DNA of 64,000 bases, taken from positions 62,001-126,000 of the forward strand of contig DASXWQ010000042.1 in the NCBI GenBank assembly GCA_036503555.1. The letters are read 5' to 3'. The DNA comes from Actinocatenispora sp036503555. GTDB lineage: Bacteria; Actinomycetota; Actinomycetes; Mycobacteriales; Micromonosporaceae. Positions 43,113-51,753 of this stretch are shown here, one piece after another. The notes beneath the pieces were generated by a model. It did not search any database. It saw nothing but the letters and a program-made list of their open reading frames with translations, and was not told the DNA's origin. The translations under genes were made by a program, and so were the position numbers. Within the stretch, counting starts at the first letter, position 1, and each line of letters opens with the position of its first letter.

Positions 43113-45304
43113 GCCACGGTCCAGAGCTGGACGACCGGGCGGAACTTCGCCGAGTCGGCGACGCCGGCGAGCAGCTTTCCGTTGGGGCTGAAGGCAAGTG
43201 AGCTGACGCCGCTGCGACCGGCGCCGATGCTGGCGACCTTCCGGTGCGTACGGGCGTCCCAGATCACGACCCCGCCACCGGCGGACCGCGCGCTGGACGT
43301 CGCCGCCACGAGCTTCCCGTCCGGGCTGTACGCCACGGACTGGAAGTCCGGCCCGGCGTCCGTCGACGACAGCATCGCGACGAGCTTACGCGCGCGGACG
43401 TCCCACAGCGCGACCCCGCCGAACGCCCCGGCGACCAGCGAGCTGTCCGGGCTGAACGCCAGCGACGAGACGCCGAACGCGTCGGTACTGTCCAGCGCCA
43501 GCGTCCCCGCCTCGGCGTGGCTCGACGCGTCCCACAACGCGATCCCGCCGTCCAGGTCGGATCCGTACCCGGCGGCGAGCGTACGGCCGTCGGGGCTGAA
43601 CGCGACCGATCGTACGGCGCTGATCTTGCTGCCCTTCCCCGCGCCCACCGTCAGCGTCGCGATCCGCTGACGGCCCGCGACACTCCACAGTGGAACCTTG
43701 CCGATGCAGTCGTGTCCGTCGCGGGCACCGGCCACCGTGGCGCCGTCCGGGCTGAACGCCACGTCGACCATCGACTCCAGCCCGTTGGAGTCCTCGGACG
43801 CCGTGGTCAGCTTGGCCAGGTCGTGGCTCGTGGAGACCTCCCACAACCGCACGACGCCGGTGTCGAAGACGATCTCGCTCGCGGCGAAGTCCGGCTTCCC
43901 GCCGTATCCCGCGGCGAGCAACCCGGTCCGGCTGAACGCGACCGCCCGGATCCCGAGGCCGTCGGTGATCGGCAACGTGACCAGCTGCTTCCGGCTCGCC
44001 ATGTTCCACACCTGCACGCCGTCCTTGACGGTGACGCCGAGGTACCGGCCGTCCGGGCTGAACGCGATCGCGACGATCGAGTCGGCGCTGGCGCCGAGGT
44101 CGAGCTGCCCGGCGTCCGGGAACTTCCGCCGACTCGCCGCCGGCCGGCCGCCGCCCTTCTTCGGCGACCCGTCGCCGTCCCGTGACCCGAGCGCGATCCC
44201 CACCGGTACGCCGATCGCAGCCAGCACCCCGATCCCCGCCGCCACCAGCACCGTCCGCCGTCCCGGCAGCCACTGCGCCTGGCTGTCCCCGGTCGCGCCG
44301 TGGCCGGTCGCGCCGGAGCCGGCCGGCGTACCGGTGTCGGGCGAGCTGGGGCCGGCAGGTGTGCCGGAGCCAGCTGCTGCGCCGGGGCCGGGAGGCGTAC
44401 CGGGAACGGTGGGTGCGGAGGCGGTGTCCGGCCCGCCGTGACCGACCGATGGCGGATCGATCGGCGGTGAGGTGACCTCGGACGGCAGCCAGTCGAGGGT
44501 CGGCTGGCGCGGCCCGGCCAGGTGGGCCACGACGTCGGCGGGTGTCGGGCGCGCGGCGGGATCCTTCGCCAGGCACGCGGCGATCAGACCGGCCAACGGC
44601 TCGGGTACGCCGCCGAGGTCGGGCTCGCCGTGGACGATCCGGTACACGACCTCGGCCGCGTGGCCGGCGCCGAACGGCGGCCGGCCGGTCACCGCGTACG
44701 CGAGGACGCAGCCGTACGAGAAGACGTCGGCGGCGGGGCCGACCGCGTGACCGCGCGCCTGCTCCGGTGCGAGGAAGCCGGGCGCGACGATCGTCGTCGT
44801 GGACCGCTGCGAGCCCTCCAACGCGCGGGCCAGGCCGAAGTCGAGGACGCGCGGCCCGTCGTCGGCGAGGATCACGTTGTCCGGCTTGAGGTTTCCGTGC
44901 ACCAGCCCGCACTCGTGGATGGCGGACAGCCCCTCGGCGAGGCCGGAACCCAGCACCCGTACCGCCTCGGCGGGCATCGGCCCGTCCCGCTCGACCGCCT
45001 CCCGCAGCGTCGGACCGGGCACGTACGCCGTGACGACCCACGCCGGCGTCGTGTCCGGGGACGCGTCCACGACCTGCGCGGTGTAGAAGCCGCCGACCCG
45101 GCGCGCGGCTGCGACCTGCGCGGCGAACCGGCGCCGGAACTCGATGTCGCCGGCCAGCTCCGCGTCCACCACCTTCACTACGACCAGCCGGCCGCCCGGG
45201 GAACGGCCCAGGAACACGTCGCCCATCCCGCCGCGCCCGAGGCGCCCCACCACCTGATAGGGGCCGATCCGAGCCGGATCGTCAGCCCTCGAAGGCTCCA
45301 CCAT
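43109..45304 (-). CDS. Pseudokinase with membrane helix and WD40 domain
   Basis: This 731-residue paralogue of the next kinase is co-linear with it for about 265 residues but has HGNLKPDN (136-143) where active kinases have HRDLKPxN, so the catalytic Asp is Asn. K44 and DFG (155-157) remain, so it may still bind ATP. The activation segment GTPGF is VAPGF. A Pro/Gly/Ser linker leads to a membrane helix (351-372) and an outer WD40 repeat domain (about 400-731, repeated AFSPDG blades such as VAIAFSPDGRYLGVTV). It is probably a sensor or scaffold regulating the coupled active kinase. ATG 45304 is preferred. Confidence 0.88.
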   Translation of the reverse strand: MVEPSRADDPARIGPYQVVGRLGRGGMGDVFLGRSPGGRLVVVKVVDAELAGDIEFRRRFAAQVAAARRVGGFYTAQVVDASPDTTPAWVVTAYVPGPTLREAVERDGPMPAEAVRVLGSGLAEGLSAIHECGLVHGNLKPDNVILADDGPRVLDFGLARALEGSQRSTTTIVAPGFLAPEQARGHAVGPAADVFSYGCVLAYAVTGRPPFGAGHAAEVVYRIVHGEPDLGGVPEPLAGLIAACLAKDPAARPTPADVVAHLAGPRQPTLDWLPSEVTSPPIDPPSVGHGGPDTASAPTVPGTPPGPGAAAGSGTPAGPSSPDTGTPAGSGATGHGATGDSQAQWLPGRRTVLVAAGIGVLAAIGVPVGIALGSRDGDGSPKKGGGRPAASRRKFPDAGQLDLGASADSIVAIAFSPDGRYLGVTVKDGVQVWNMASRKQLVTLPITDGLGIRAVAFSRTGLLAAGYGGKPDFAASEIVFDTGVVRLWEVSTSHDLAKLTTASEDSNGLESMVDVAFSPDGATVAGARDGHDCIGKVPLWSVAGRQRIATLTVGAGKGSKISAVRSVAFSPDGRTLAAGYGSDLDGGIALWDASSHAEAGTLALDSTDAFGVSSLAFSPDSSLVAGAFGGVALWDVRARKLVAMLSSTDAGPDFQSVAYSPDGKLVAATSSARSAGGGVVIWDARTHRKVASIGAGRSGVSSLAFSPNGKLLAGVADSAKFRPVVQLWTVA

Positions 45305-45354
45305 CACCTGATTCCGTTCCCGACGCTGAAGCGGACGATTGTTGTGTCGATCGA

Positions 45355-45386
45355 CGGTACCGGCCGATTTCACGTGACCGGTACCG
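45355..45386. terminator. Hairpin between nuclease and kinase genes
   Basis: CGGTACCGG (45355-45363) and its complement CCGGTACCG (45378-45386) flank a 14-base loop, six bases after the nuclease stop. It could terminate or attenuate transcription into the kinase genes, or be a binding site. Confidence 0.4.
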
Positions 45387-45391
45387 CCGGG

Positions 45392-47893
45392 TCACGGCCG
45401 GTTGAGGATGATCGCGGTCTCCAGCTGCCCGGCCGCGGTCTCGAAGCTCAGCTCGACGGCGGACGGGATCAGCGGGTTCGCGAGGTCGCCGTAGATGGGC
45501 GTGACCGTGTAGTAGACGCGCTGCGTCTTCGCCAGCTTGGCGACCTCACCCTCGATCTTCTTCATCACGATCTGGTTCGTGTCCGGGTAGAGCGGCACCA
45601 TGTTGTCGGCGCCGCTGATCCCGCCGAACTGCCGGCCGATCAGGTGCCCGCGGTCCATGCCAGGCCGGCGGCCCGGCGGATCGGACGGGTCCGCGGTCAC
45701 CGCCTTGCCCGCCGTGGAGCCGAAGCAGCCGGCGGCGCCGCTGGCCCGGTCGCCGCGCAGCGCGTTCGGGTTGCGGTACAGGGCCCACGAGTCGGCGTTG
45801 AGCGGCTGGCCGAGGCAGTCGGCGCGGCTGATCGGATCCCCGGACGGCGCCGGGTACGTCGCCGCCGGACAGGTGCCGGTCACCTTGAGGCCGGCGTCCC
45901 CGCCGGTTTTGCCGGTCAGCGGCGACAACCCGACCCGGCAGTCCGGATCCCGGTCCAGGTACTCGCGCGCCCGCTCGATCCCGCGCCGCTTGTCCGCGAG
46001 CGCGGACGGGTCCGACGATCCCTGCGCCAGCGCCCGCGCCAGTACGTCCCAGCCGGTGACGCGATCGCCCGCGCCGGCGAGCGCGCCGACGTCCGGCAGC
46101 AGCCCGCCCTCGTCGGCGGCCCGCACCGCGTTCTGCGCGTCGGTGGCGTCGACGCCGGACTGGAGCATCCCGTACAGCGCGTCGACGACGCCGTTCTTGA
46201 GCGCCGGGTCGATCCCGCTCAGCGTCTGGTCCTTGTCCGGGTCGATGCCCTTGCGGCGCAGGTAGTCGTACCGGCCGCGGTCGTCGCCGTCGAGCTGCGG
46301 GCTGTACACGTCGGCCTCGGCGCTGACCGTGGTGCTGGTGGTCTGTCCCGGCTCGGGTGTCGGCGCCTGGTTGGGGTAGCGCATCGTCGGCGTCGTACGG
46401 CTGCCGCCGGCCGGGATCTCCCCCAGGTCCACCGATCTCGGCGCCATGCCCGGGGTGACGCTCGCGGTGACGACCGCGTCGCCGGGCGCGTCCCCGTTGT
46501 TCTCGACCGTCACCGACAGGGGGCAGCTGGGCGTCGAGCAGTCTCCCGCGTTGATCCGCGGCCGGAAGTCGGGCCGCGCGGCCGGCAGGTCCGACTGTGC
46601 CGGCGGCTGCCCGCCCGGCGCGGCCGACGGTGCGGCGCTCGGCGTACCCGGGACCCCGCTCGGTGCCGCACCCTGGCCGCGCATCGTACGGTCCGCGCTC
46701 GACCGGGTGGCGTCCGCGTCGCGGGAGTTGCCGTCGGACGGATCGACCGTGAAGTACCCGCCGTCGCCGGTGTCCCCGACCGGCACAGTGCGGCCACCGT
46801 CCGGCACGGCGCCGGCCGGCACGGCCCGCGTATCGGCCGGCCCGGTGCGGATGCCGGCCGGCACGACCCGGGTACCGTCGCCGGACCACGCGGCGGGACG
46901 GATCCCCGACGCGTCGACCGGGACACCGAGCGACACCAGCCGCCGCGGCTCGTCGGCGGTCACCGCCATCGTCCAGCCGCCGTACGCGACGGTCACGACG
47001 CGCCTGCCGCGCAGCGACGCGACCCGCTCCGACACCCGGCCGTGCGTACCGATGGTGCGCACCACGCTCGCCAGCCGCGCCGGGGTCAGCGTGTCGGCGT
47101 CGACCGGGAACGCCACACCGCTCGCCGGGCGTACCCAGCGGTCGGCCACCCGGCTCACCTGCTCCGGCGCGCGCCGGCCCCACCAGTCGCGGTCCCCGTA
47201 CACCGCCGTGCCGGTCGGCGTCGCCCGCAACGCCGCCGTACCGGAGCCGGCGTCGGTGACCGTGCCGGACGCGTACCGCTGCGCCGTCACGACCAGGGTG
47301 CCGTCGATCGCGCGCCCGTCGCCGGTGACGTACGTGTAGCGCATGCGTACCGCCGGCAGCGCCGCCAGCGCGTCGGCCGCGGCCCCGCCGATCACCGGCG
47401 CGCTCGCCTGCGCCGTCCGCCACGACTGCCACGCGACCGCACCGACCGACCCCATGCCGACCAGCAGGACCGCGGCGACCAGCAGCACGTGCCAGCGCCG
47501 GATCCGGAACGCCGGCTTCGCCGGCCGCGGCGGTCCCGTCTGCTGCCACGGCGGCACTGCCGGCCGGAACGCCCCCGTCATCGGGTATCCCGCCGGCGGC
47601 CCGACCGGCACCGGCCCCATCGCCTGCGGTGGCAGCGATCCCGGCTGCGGACCCATCGGGTACGAGCCCGTCGGCAGCGGCGCGGTCGCCTGCGGCGCCA
47701 CCGGGTTCGGCTGCGGCAGGTTCGGCTGCGGTGGTACCGGGTTCGGTTGTGGCGGGATCGGTTGTGGGGCGGCGGATCTGGCCCAGGCCGGCAGGGGCGG
47801 GACGGCCCGGTGCACGGGCAGCGGCGCCGTACCCGGCGGGTCGGGTGGCGCGCCGGCGTCCGACGGCGGTACGGCTGGCGGCTGCTCGCCCAT
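45392..47893 (-). CDS. Membrane-anchored protein with C-terminal non-specific nuclease
   Basis: This 833-residue protein has a cytoplasmic, proline-rich N-terminus (1-130, repeated PPQPNP-like units), one membrane helix (about 135-156) and a large outer region. The C-terminal 140 residues are a DNA/RNA non-specific endonuclease: DRGHLIGRQFGG (747-758, H750 as general base) and N764 in GADNMVPLYPDTNQ, the beta-beta-alpha-metal pattern of PF13930-type nucleases. These are common as toxin tips of polymorphic toxins. No immunity gene is obvious beside it. ATG 47893 follows GGGAGG. Neighbouring kinases and an FHA protein suggest phosphorylation-controlled use. Confidence 0.85.
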   Translation of the reverse strand: MGEQPPAVPPSDAGAPPDPPGTAPLPVHRAVPPLPAWARSAAPQPIPPQPNPVPPQPNLPQPNPVAPQATAPLPTGSYPMGPQPGSLPPQAMGPVPVGPPAGYPMTGAFRPAVPPWQQTGPPRPAKPAFRIRRWHVLLVAAVLLVGMGSVGAVAWQSWRTAQASAPVIGGAAADALAALPAVRMRYTYVTGDGRAIDGTLVVTAQRYASGTVTDAGSGTAALRATPTGTAVYGDRDWWGRRAPEQVSRVADRWVRPASGVAFPVDADTLTPARLASVVRTIGTHGRVSERVASLRGRRVVTVAYGGWTMAVTADEPRRLVSLGVPVDASGIRPAAWSGDGTRVVPAGIRTGPADTRAVPAGAVPDGGRTVPVGDTGDGGYFTVDPSDGNSRDADATRSSADRTMRGQGAAPSGVPGTPSAAPSAAPGGQPPAQSDLPAARPDFRPRINAGDCSTPSCPLSVTVENNGDAPGDAVVTASVTPGMAPRSVDLGEIPAGGSRTTPTMRYPNQAPTPEPGQTTSTTVSAEADVYSPQLDGDDRGRYDYLRRKGIDPDKDQTLSGIDPALKNGVVDALYGMLQSGVDATDAQNAVRAADEGGLLPDVGALAGAGDRVTGWDVLARALAQGSSDPSALADKRRGIERAREYLDRDPDCRVGLSPLTGKTGGDAGLKVTGTCPAATYPAPSGDPISRADCLGQPLNADSWALYRNPNALRGDRASGAAGCFGSTAGKAVTADPSDPPGRRPGMDRGHLIGRQFGGISGADNMVPLYPDTNQIVMKKIEGEVAKLAKTQRVYYTVTPIYGDLANPLIPSAVELSFETAAGQLETAIILNRP

Positions 47894-48009
47894 GGGGGGC
47901 CTCCCGAGCTGGTCTCGACCCGGGCACCCGCGACGGCGGAGCGTACGACCCGGCGGTGGCGAACCGGTCGGCGGACCGGTGACGGCCCGGACGCTACGGC
48001 GCGGATTCC

Positions 48010-48021
48010 GGGACTAGTCCC
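48010..48021. promoter_or_regulatory. Palindrome in the nuclease-FHA divergent gap
   Basis: GGGACTAGTCCC is a perfect 12-bp palindrome near the middle of the 210-bp gap between the nuclease and FHA genes, with GCGG/CCGC flanks in further symmetry. It contains CTAG, a rare tetramer in such genomes. It may be an operator for both genes. Confidence 0.35.
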
Positions 48022-48103
48022 CGTCCGCGCGCCGTACGGTCGCCGGAAGGCACCTGGCCGGTCTGGCCTACGCTGCCGTCATCCGTGCACCGAGGAGTAC
48101 GTC

Positions 48104-48901
48104 GTGGACAGCAGGGGATTCGCGCCGAGGGTGTTGCCGGCGTCGACGCCGAGCCTGGCGGTCGGGGCGCCGCTGACCGCCCCGCCGGGCACGATCTTCG
48201 TCCTGGGCACGGGCGGCGGATACGTGGTGCCGCCGCGCACGTTCACGCTGCACTTCGGTCGCGCCGACGGGGACGTGCACGTCGCGATCGGCGCCAACGA
48301 CCCGTACGTGAGCCGTCAGCACGGCGTGCTGCTGTGCGACGGCCGCGACTGGTGGGTGCAGAACAACGGCCGGCTGCCGATCCAGCTGTCCGACGGGACG
48401 CTGCTGCTGTCCGGCCACGACACGGCCATCGCGCCGGGGTACGCGCCGATGACGATCGCCTCGCCGCGCAACCGTACGCACGTGCTGGAGGTCCGGATCA
48501 ACGGGCACGAGGACGGGCCCGGGACGTCGCTGCCGACCGCGCGTACCAAGCCGGTCGGGCTCTACCAGCTCAGCCGCACCGAGCACCTGGCGGTGATCGC
48601 GTTGGCGCAGAACTACCTGCGGCAGGAGCGCTACCCGCAACCGTTGAGCTGGAAGCAGACCGCGGCCACGCTGAGCCGGATCCCCGGGCAGAAGCTGTGG
48701 ACGCCGAAGGCGGTCGAGCACGTGGTCGCCGGGCTGCGGCAGCGGCTGGCCCGCGCCGACGTACCGGTCCGCGGCATCCTGCGCGACGACGAGGTGTCCG
48801 AGCCGGTCGGCAGCACGCTCAACCACAACCTGATCGTGGCCCTGCTGAAGAGCACCACCCTCATGCCGGAGGACCTGGCCCTGATCGGCGACCCGGGCTG
48901 A
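48104..48901 (+). CDS. FHA-domain protein with helical C-terminal domain
   Basis: This 265-residue cytoplasmic protein has a forkhead-associated domain at about 40-125 (LHFGRADGDVHVAIG, PYVSRQHGVLLCDG, WWVQNNGRLPIQL), which binds phosphothreonine. The GR and SxxH core residues are kept. The C-terminal half (LSRTEHLAVIALAQNYL, LSWKQTAATLSRIPGQKLWTPKAVEHVV) looks like a winged-helix or response-regulator-type DNA-binding fold. It could couple the upstream kinase pair to transcription. GTG 48104 follows GAGGAG. It diverges from the nuclease gene. Confidence 0.83.
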   Translation: MDSRGFAPRVLPASTPSLAVGAPLTAPPGTIFVLGTGGGYVVPPRTFTLHFGRADGDVHVAIGANDPYVSRQHGVLLCDGRDWWVQNNGRLPIQLSDGTLLLSGHDTAIAPGYAPMTIASPRNRTHVLEVRINGHEDGPGTSLPTARTKPVGLYQLSRTEHLAVIALAQNYLRQERYPQPLSWKQTAATLSRIPGQKLWTPKAVEHVVAGLRQRLARADVPVRGILRDDEVSEPVGSTLNHNLIVALLKSTTLMPEDLALIGDPG

Positions 48902-48932
48902 CCGACCCCGGCGATCACGTACGCTGGCCGGC

Positions 48933-49889
48933 GTGGCCGCACGTCGTCTGCACCGGGTCGCCGTACTCGTCCTCGAAGGCGCGAAACCGCTGGATGTCGG
49001 GATCCCCGCGCAGGTCTTCACGACACGCGCGAGCATGCCGTACGAGGTGCGGGTGTGCGGCGCGGCGCCCGGTCTCGTGACCGGTGGCGACGGCCTGTCG
49101 TACCACGTGGCGGACGGGCTGGACGCGCTGGAGTGGGCGGACATCGTGTTCATTCCCGGCTACCGGTTCCCGGCCCGGGAGGATCCGCCGCCGCGCGTCG
49201 TGGCCGCGCTCGTCGCCGCGCACGAGCGGGGCGCGCGGCTCGCCGCGATCTCCACGGGCGCCTTCGCGCTGGCCGCGACCGGCCTGCTCGACGGCAGGCG
49301 AGCCACCACGCACTGGCACTACACGCGGGACCTCGCCGCCAAGCACCCGCTCGTACGCGTGGACGAGAACGTGCTGTTCGTCGACGAGGGCAGCGTGCTC
49401 ACGTCGGCGGGCGCCGCGTCCGGGATCGACCTGTGCCTGCACATCCTGCGCGGTGAGCTGGGGGTGGCGGCGTCGAACCACGCGGCCCGCCGGCTGGTGG
49501 CGGCGCCGTACCGCAGCGGCGGCCAGGCGCAGTACGTGCCGCGCAGCGTCCCCGAGCCGCTCGGCAGCCGGTTCGCGGCGACCCGCGAGTGGGCGCTGAC
49601 CCGGCTCGGCGAGCCGCTCAGCCTGGAGGTGCTGGCCCGGCACGCGGCCGTGTCACCGCGTACGTTCTCCCGGCGGTTCGTCGAGGACACCGGCTACACG
49701 CCGATGCAGTGGGTGATGCGCGCCCGCATCGACGCCGCCCGGGAACTGCTGGAGCGTTCGGTCCGCGGCGTCGAGCAGATCGCCGCGGACGTCGGGCTCG
49801 GCACCGGGACGAACCTGCGCGCGCACTTCCAACGGATCCTCGGTACGACGCCGAGCGAGTACCGCCGGACGTTCTCGCGCGGTACCTGA
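48933..49889 (+). CDS. GlxA-type AraC regulator with DJ-1/PfpI domain
   Basis: This 318-residue regulator has an N-terminal DJ-1/PfpI-like amidotransferase fold (VAVLVLEGAKPLDVGIPAQVF, DIVFIPGYRFPA) and a C-terminal AraC DNA-binding domain (LSLEVLARHAAVSPRTFSRRF, VEQIAADVGLGTGTNLRAHF). The nucleophile elbow reads ISTGAFALAATGLL, without the Cys found in many relatives. It therefore probably binds a ligand rather than hydrolysing one. GTG 48933 lies exactly seven bases after TACGCT. No obvious target gene is adjacent. Confidence 0.9.
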   Translation: MAARRLHRVAVLVLEGAKPLDVGIPAQVFTTRASMPYEVRVCGAAPGLVTGGDGLSYHVADGLDALEWADIVFIPGYRFPAREDPPPRVVAALVAAHERGARLAAISTGAFALAATGLLDGRRATTHWHYTRDLAAKHPLVRVDENVLFVDEGSVLTSAGAASGIDLCLHILRGELGVAASNHAARRLVAAPYRSGGQAQYVPRSVPEPLGSRFAATREWALTRLGEPLSLEVLARHAAVSPRTFSRRFVEDTGYTPMQWVMRARIDAARELLERSVRGVEQIAADVGLGTGTNLRAHFQRILGTTPSEYRRTFSRGT

Positions 49890-49989
49890 CCGCGGGCTGG
49901 CGGGATCCTTGCGAACCATGGCGCTCCCGCCGTGGTCGCGGCGGCGGTCCGGGGCGGCAGGCTGGTTCTCGGACGAAGGGACATCTCTC

Positions 49990-50988
49990 ATGACTCGCAT
50001 CGCCGTCAACGGATTCGGCCGGATCGGACGCAACGTACTGCGCGCCATGCTGGAACGCGACAGCAAGCTGGAGGTCGTCGCCGTCAACGACCTCGCCGAA
50101 CCCGCCGCCCTGGCCCGACTGCTCGCCTACGACACGACCGCCGGCCGGCTCGGCCGCCCGGTCACGGTCGACGGGGACGCCGTCCTCGTCGACGGCCGGC
50201 GCATCAAGGTCCTCGCCGAACGCGATCCCGCCCGCCTGCCCTGGACCGAGCTGGGCGTGGACGTCGCGCTGGAGTCGACCGGCCGCTTCACCGCCGCCGA
50301 GGCCGCCCGCGCGCACCTCGACGCGGGCGCGCGCAAGGTACTCGTCAGCGCGCCATCGGCCGGCGCCGACGTGACCGTCGCGTACGGCGTCAACACCGAC
50401 GCGTACGACCCGGCCACGCACACCGTCGTCTCCACCGCCTCCTGCACGACCAACGCGCTCGCGCCGCTGGCCTCGGTGCTGGACGGCCTCGCCGGCATCG
50501 AACACGGCTTCATGACGACCGTGCACGCGTACACGCAGGAGCAGAACCTCCAGGACGCGCCGCACCGGGACGCCCGCCGCGCCCGCGCCGCCGCCGTCAA
50601 CATCGTGCCGACCACGACCGGCGCGGCGAAGGCGATCGGCCGCGTCCTGCCGAAGCTCGACGGCAGGCTGTCCGGCGACTCGATCCGCGTACCGGTCCCG
50701 GTCGGTTCCATCGTGGAACTCAACACGACGGTCGCCCGGGACGTCTCCCGCGACGACGTCCTGGCCGCGTACCGCGCGGCGGCCGACGGTCCGCTCGCCG
50801 GAATCCTGGAGTACTCCGAGGATCCGCTCGTCTCCTCCGACATCGTCGGCAACCCGGCGTCCTCGATCTTCGACTCCGCCCTGACCCGCGTCGACGGCCG
50901 CCACGTGAAGGTCGCCGCCTGGTACGACAACGAGTGGGGCTTCTCCCACCGCGTGGTCGACATGCTGGAGCTGCTCGCAAGCCGCTGA
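49990..50988 (+). CDS. gap: Glyceraldehyde-3-phosphate dehydrogenase
   Basis: This glycolytic enzyme oxidises glyceraldehyde-3-phosphate with NAD and phosphate. The 332-residue protein has NGFGRIGRNVLRAM at the N-terminus, the catalytic SCTTNALAPL (C154 region), HAYTQEQNLQDAPHRD, and WYDNEWGFSHRVVD at the end. It stands alone rather than in a gap-pgk-tpi operon, so it may be a second, accessory copy. ATG 49990 follows GAAGGGA. Confidence 0.95.
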   Translation: MTRIAVNGFGRIGRNVLRAMLERDSKLEVVAVNDLAEPAALARLLAYDTTAGRLGRPVTVDGDAVLVDGRRIKVLAERDPARLPWTELGVDVALESTGRFTAAEAARAHLDAGARKVLVSAPSAGADVTVAYGVNTDAYDPATHTVVSTASCTTNALAPLASVLDGLAGIEHGFMTTVHAYTQEQNLQDAPHRDARRARAAAVNIVPTTTGAAKAIGRVLPKLDGRLSGDSIRVPVPVGSIVELNTTVARDVSRDDVLAAYRAAADGPLAGILEYSEDPLVSSDIVGNPASSIFDSALTRVDGRHVKVAAWYDNEWGFSHRVVDMLELLASR

Positions 50989-50999
50989 CCGGCTCGCAT

Positions 51000-51089
51000 C
51001 ACACCCGATCGCGCCATACCCGATCGCGCCAGACCCGGTCGCGCCATACCCGATCGCGTCACGCCGGGTCGCGTCAGGCCGGGTCGGGG
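51000..51089. repeat. Six tandem 15-bp repeats between gap and tetR
   Basis: Units of the form CAYACCCGATCGCGC repeat at 51000, 51015, 51030, 51045, 51060 and 51075, with the last two diverging to CRSGCCGGGTCGSGK. They run through the gap between gap and the convergent tetR and into the last few tetR codons. Each early unit carries CGATCG. Fresh slippage products or a weak terminator are possible. Confidence 0.75.
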
Positions 51090-51727
51090 AAGCCGGTGAG
51101 CAGCGCCGCCAACGCGAACTCGAACCGGGCCGTGGGGCCGCGCCGGGCACTGGCCCGCGCGGCCTCCGCGAGCAACGGGTACGCCTCGGCGGGTACCGCG
51201 GCCAGTCGGCTGGTCTGCCCCGGCTCGCCGTGCGGCGCCGGCGCGTCGCCGACGCCGGCGCCGAGCGCGGCGTGCACGACGATGAGCCCGTTCAGGGCGT
51301 ACACCATGTCGAGGGCCCGCCGCGGCGGGAATCCCGCCGTTCCGAGCGAGTCGAGCAGGTCCTCCATCATCCGCAGGGTGCCCTCGGTCGTCGCCGGCCG
51401 GGACAGTACGAGCGGCACCAGGTTCGGGTGTGCGGCAAGGATGTCCAGCCGCGTGCGGGTGTAGTCGCGCAGCCCGTCGCGCCAGTCGGTACGGCCGAAG
51501 CGGGGCACCGGCGACGCGGTGGCCAGCGCCTCCACCATCGCGTCGAGCAGCGCGTCCTTGTTCGGGAAGTGGTGGTAGAGAGCCATCGCCTCGACGCCCA
51601 GCTCGGTCCCGAGCCGGCGCATCGACAGCGCGGCCAGGCCCTCCCGGTCGGCCAGCGCGACGGCGGTGTCGAGGATCGCGGGGCCGGTGAGGCCGGCGTG
51701 CTGCCCGCGGCGTCGGCTGGCGGCCAT
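51074..51727 (-). CDS. TetR-family regulator (TetR C-terminal type)
   Basis: This 217-residue repressor has the helix-turn-helix AILDTAVALADREGLAALSM and MRRLGTELGVEAMALYHHFPNKDALLDAM, and a C-terminal domain of the tetracycline-repressor-like kind (ALDMVYALNGLIVVHAALG). Its last codons lie within the 15-bp tandem repeats. It diverges from a small membrane protein over a gap holding a large inverted repeat, so it probably controls that gene and itself. Confidence 0.9.
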   Translation of the reverse strand: MAASRRRGQHAGLTGPAILDTAVALADREGLAALSMRRLGTELGVEAMALYHHFPNKDALLDAMVEALATASPVPRFGRTDWRDGLRDYTRTRLDILAAHPNLVPLVLSRPATTEGTLRMMEDLLDSLGTAGFPPRRALDMVYALNGLIVVHAALGAGVGDAPAPHGEPGQTSRLAAVPAEAYPLLAEAARASARRGPTARFEFALAALLTGFPDPA

Positions 51728-51753
51728 CGTGTTCTCCCGCTCTCGGTTGACGT

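Noticed and set aside
44522..48901. Very long plus-strand open frame (over 1400 codons) across the kinase and nuclease genes
   Set aside because: It is the antisense shadow of three real minus-strand genes, with arginine/alanine/proline-rich nonsense until it reaches the true FHA gene. High GC leaves antisense frames open.
49990..50988. A glycolytic operon around gap
   Set aside because: No pgk, tpi or whiA gene is adjacent; gap is flanked by a GlxA-type regulator and a convergent tetR.
51000..51089. CRISPR or replication iterons
   Set aside because: Units are 15 bp and contiguous, with no spacers, no dnaA boxes and no replication gene nearby.
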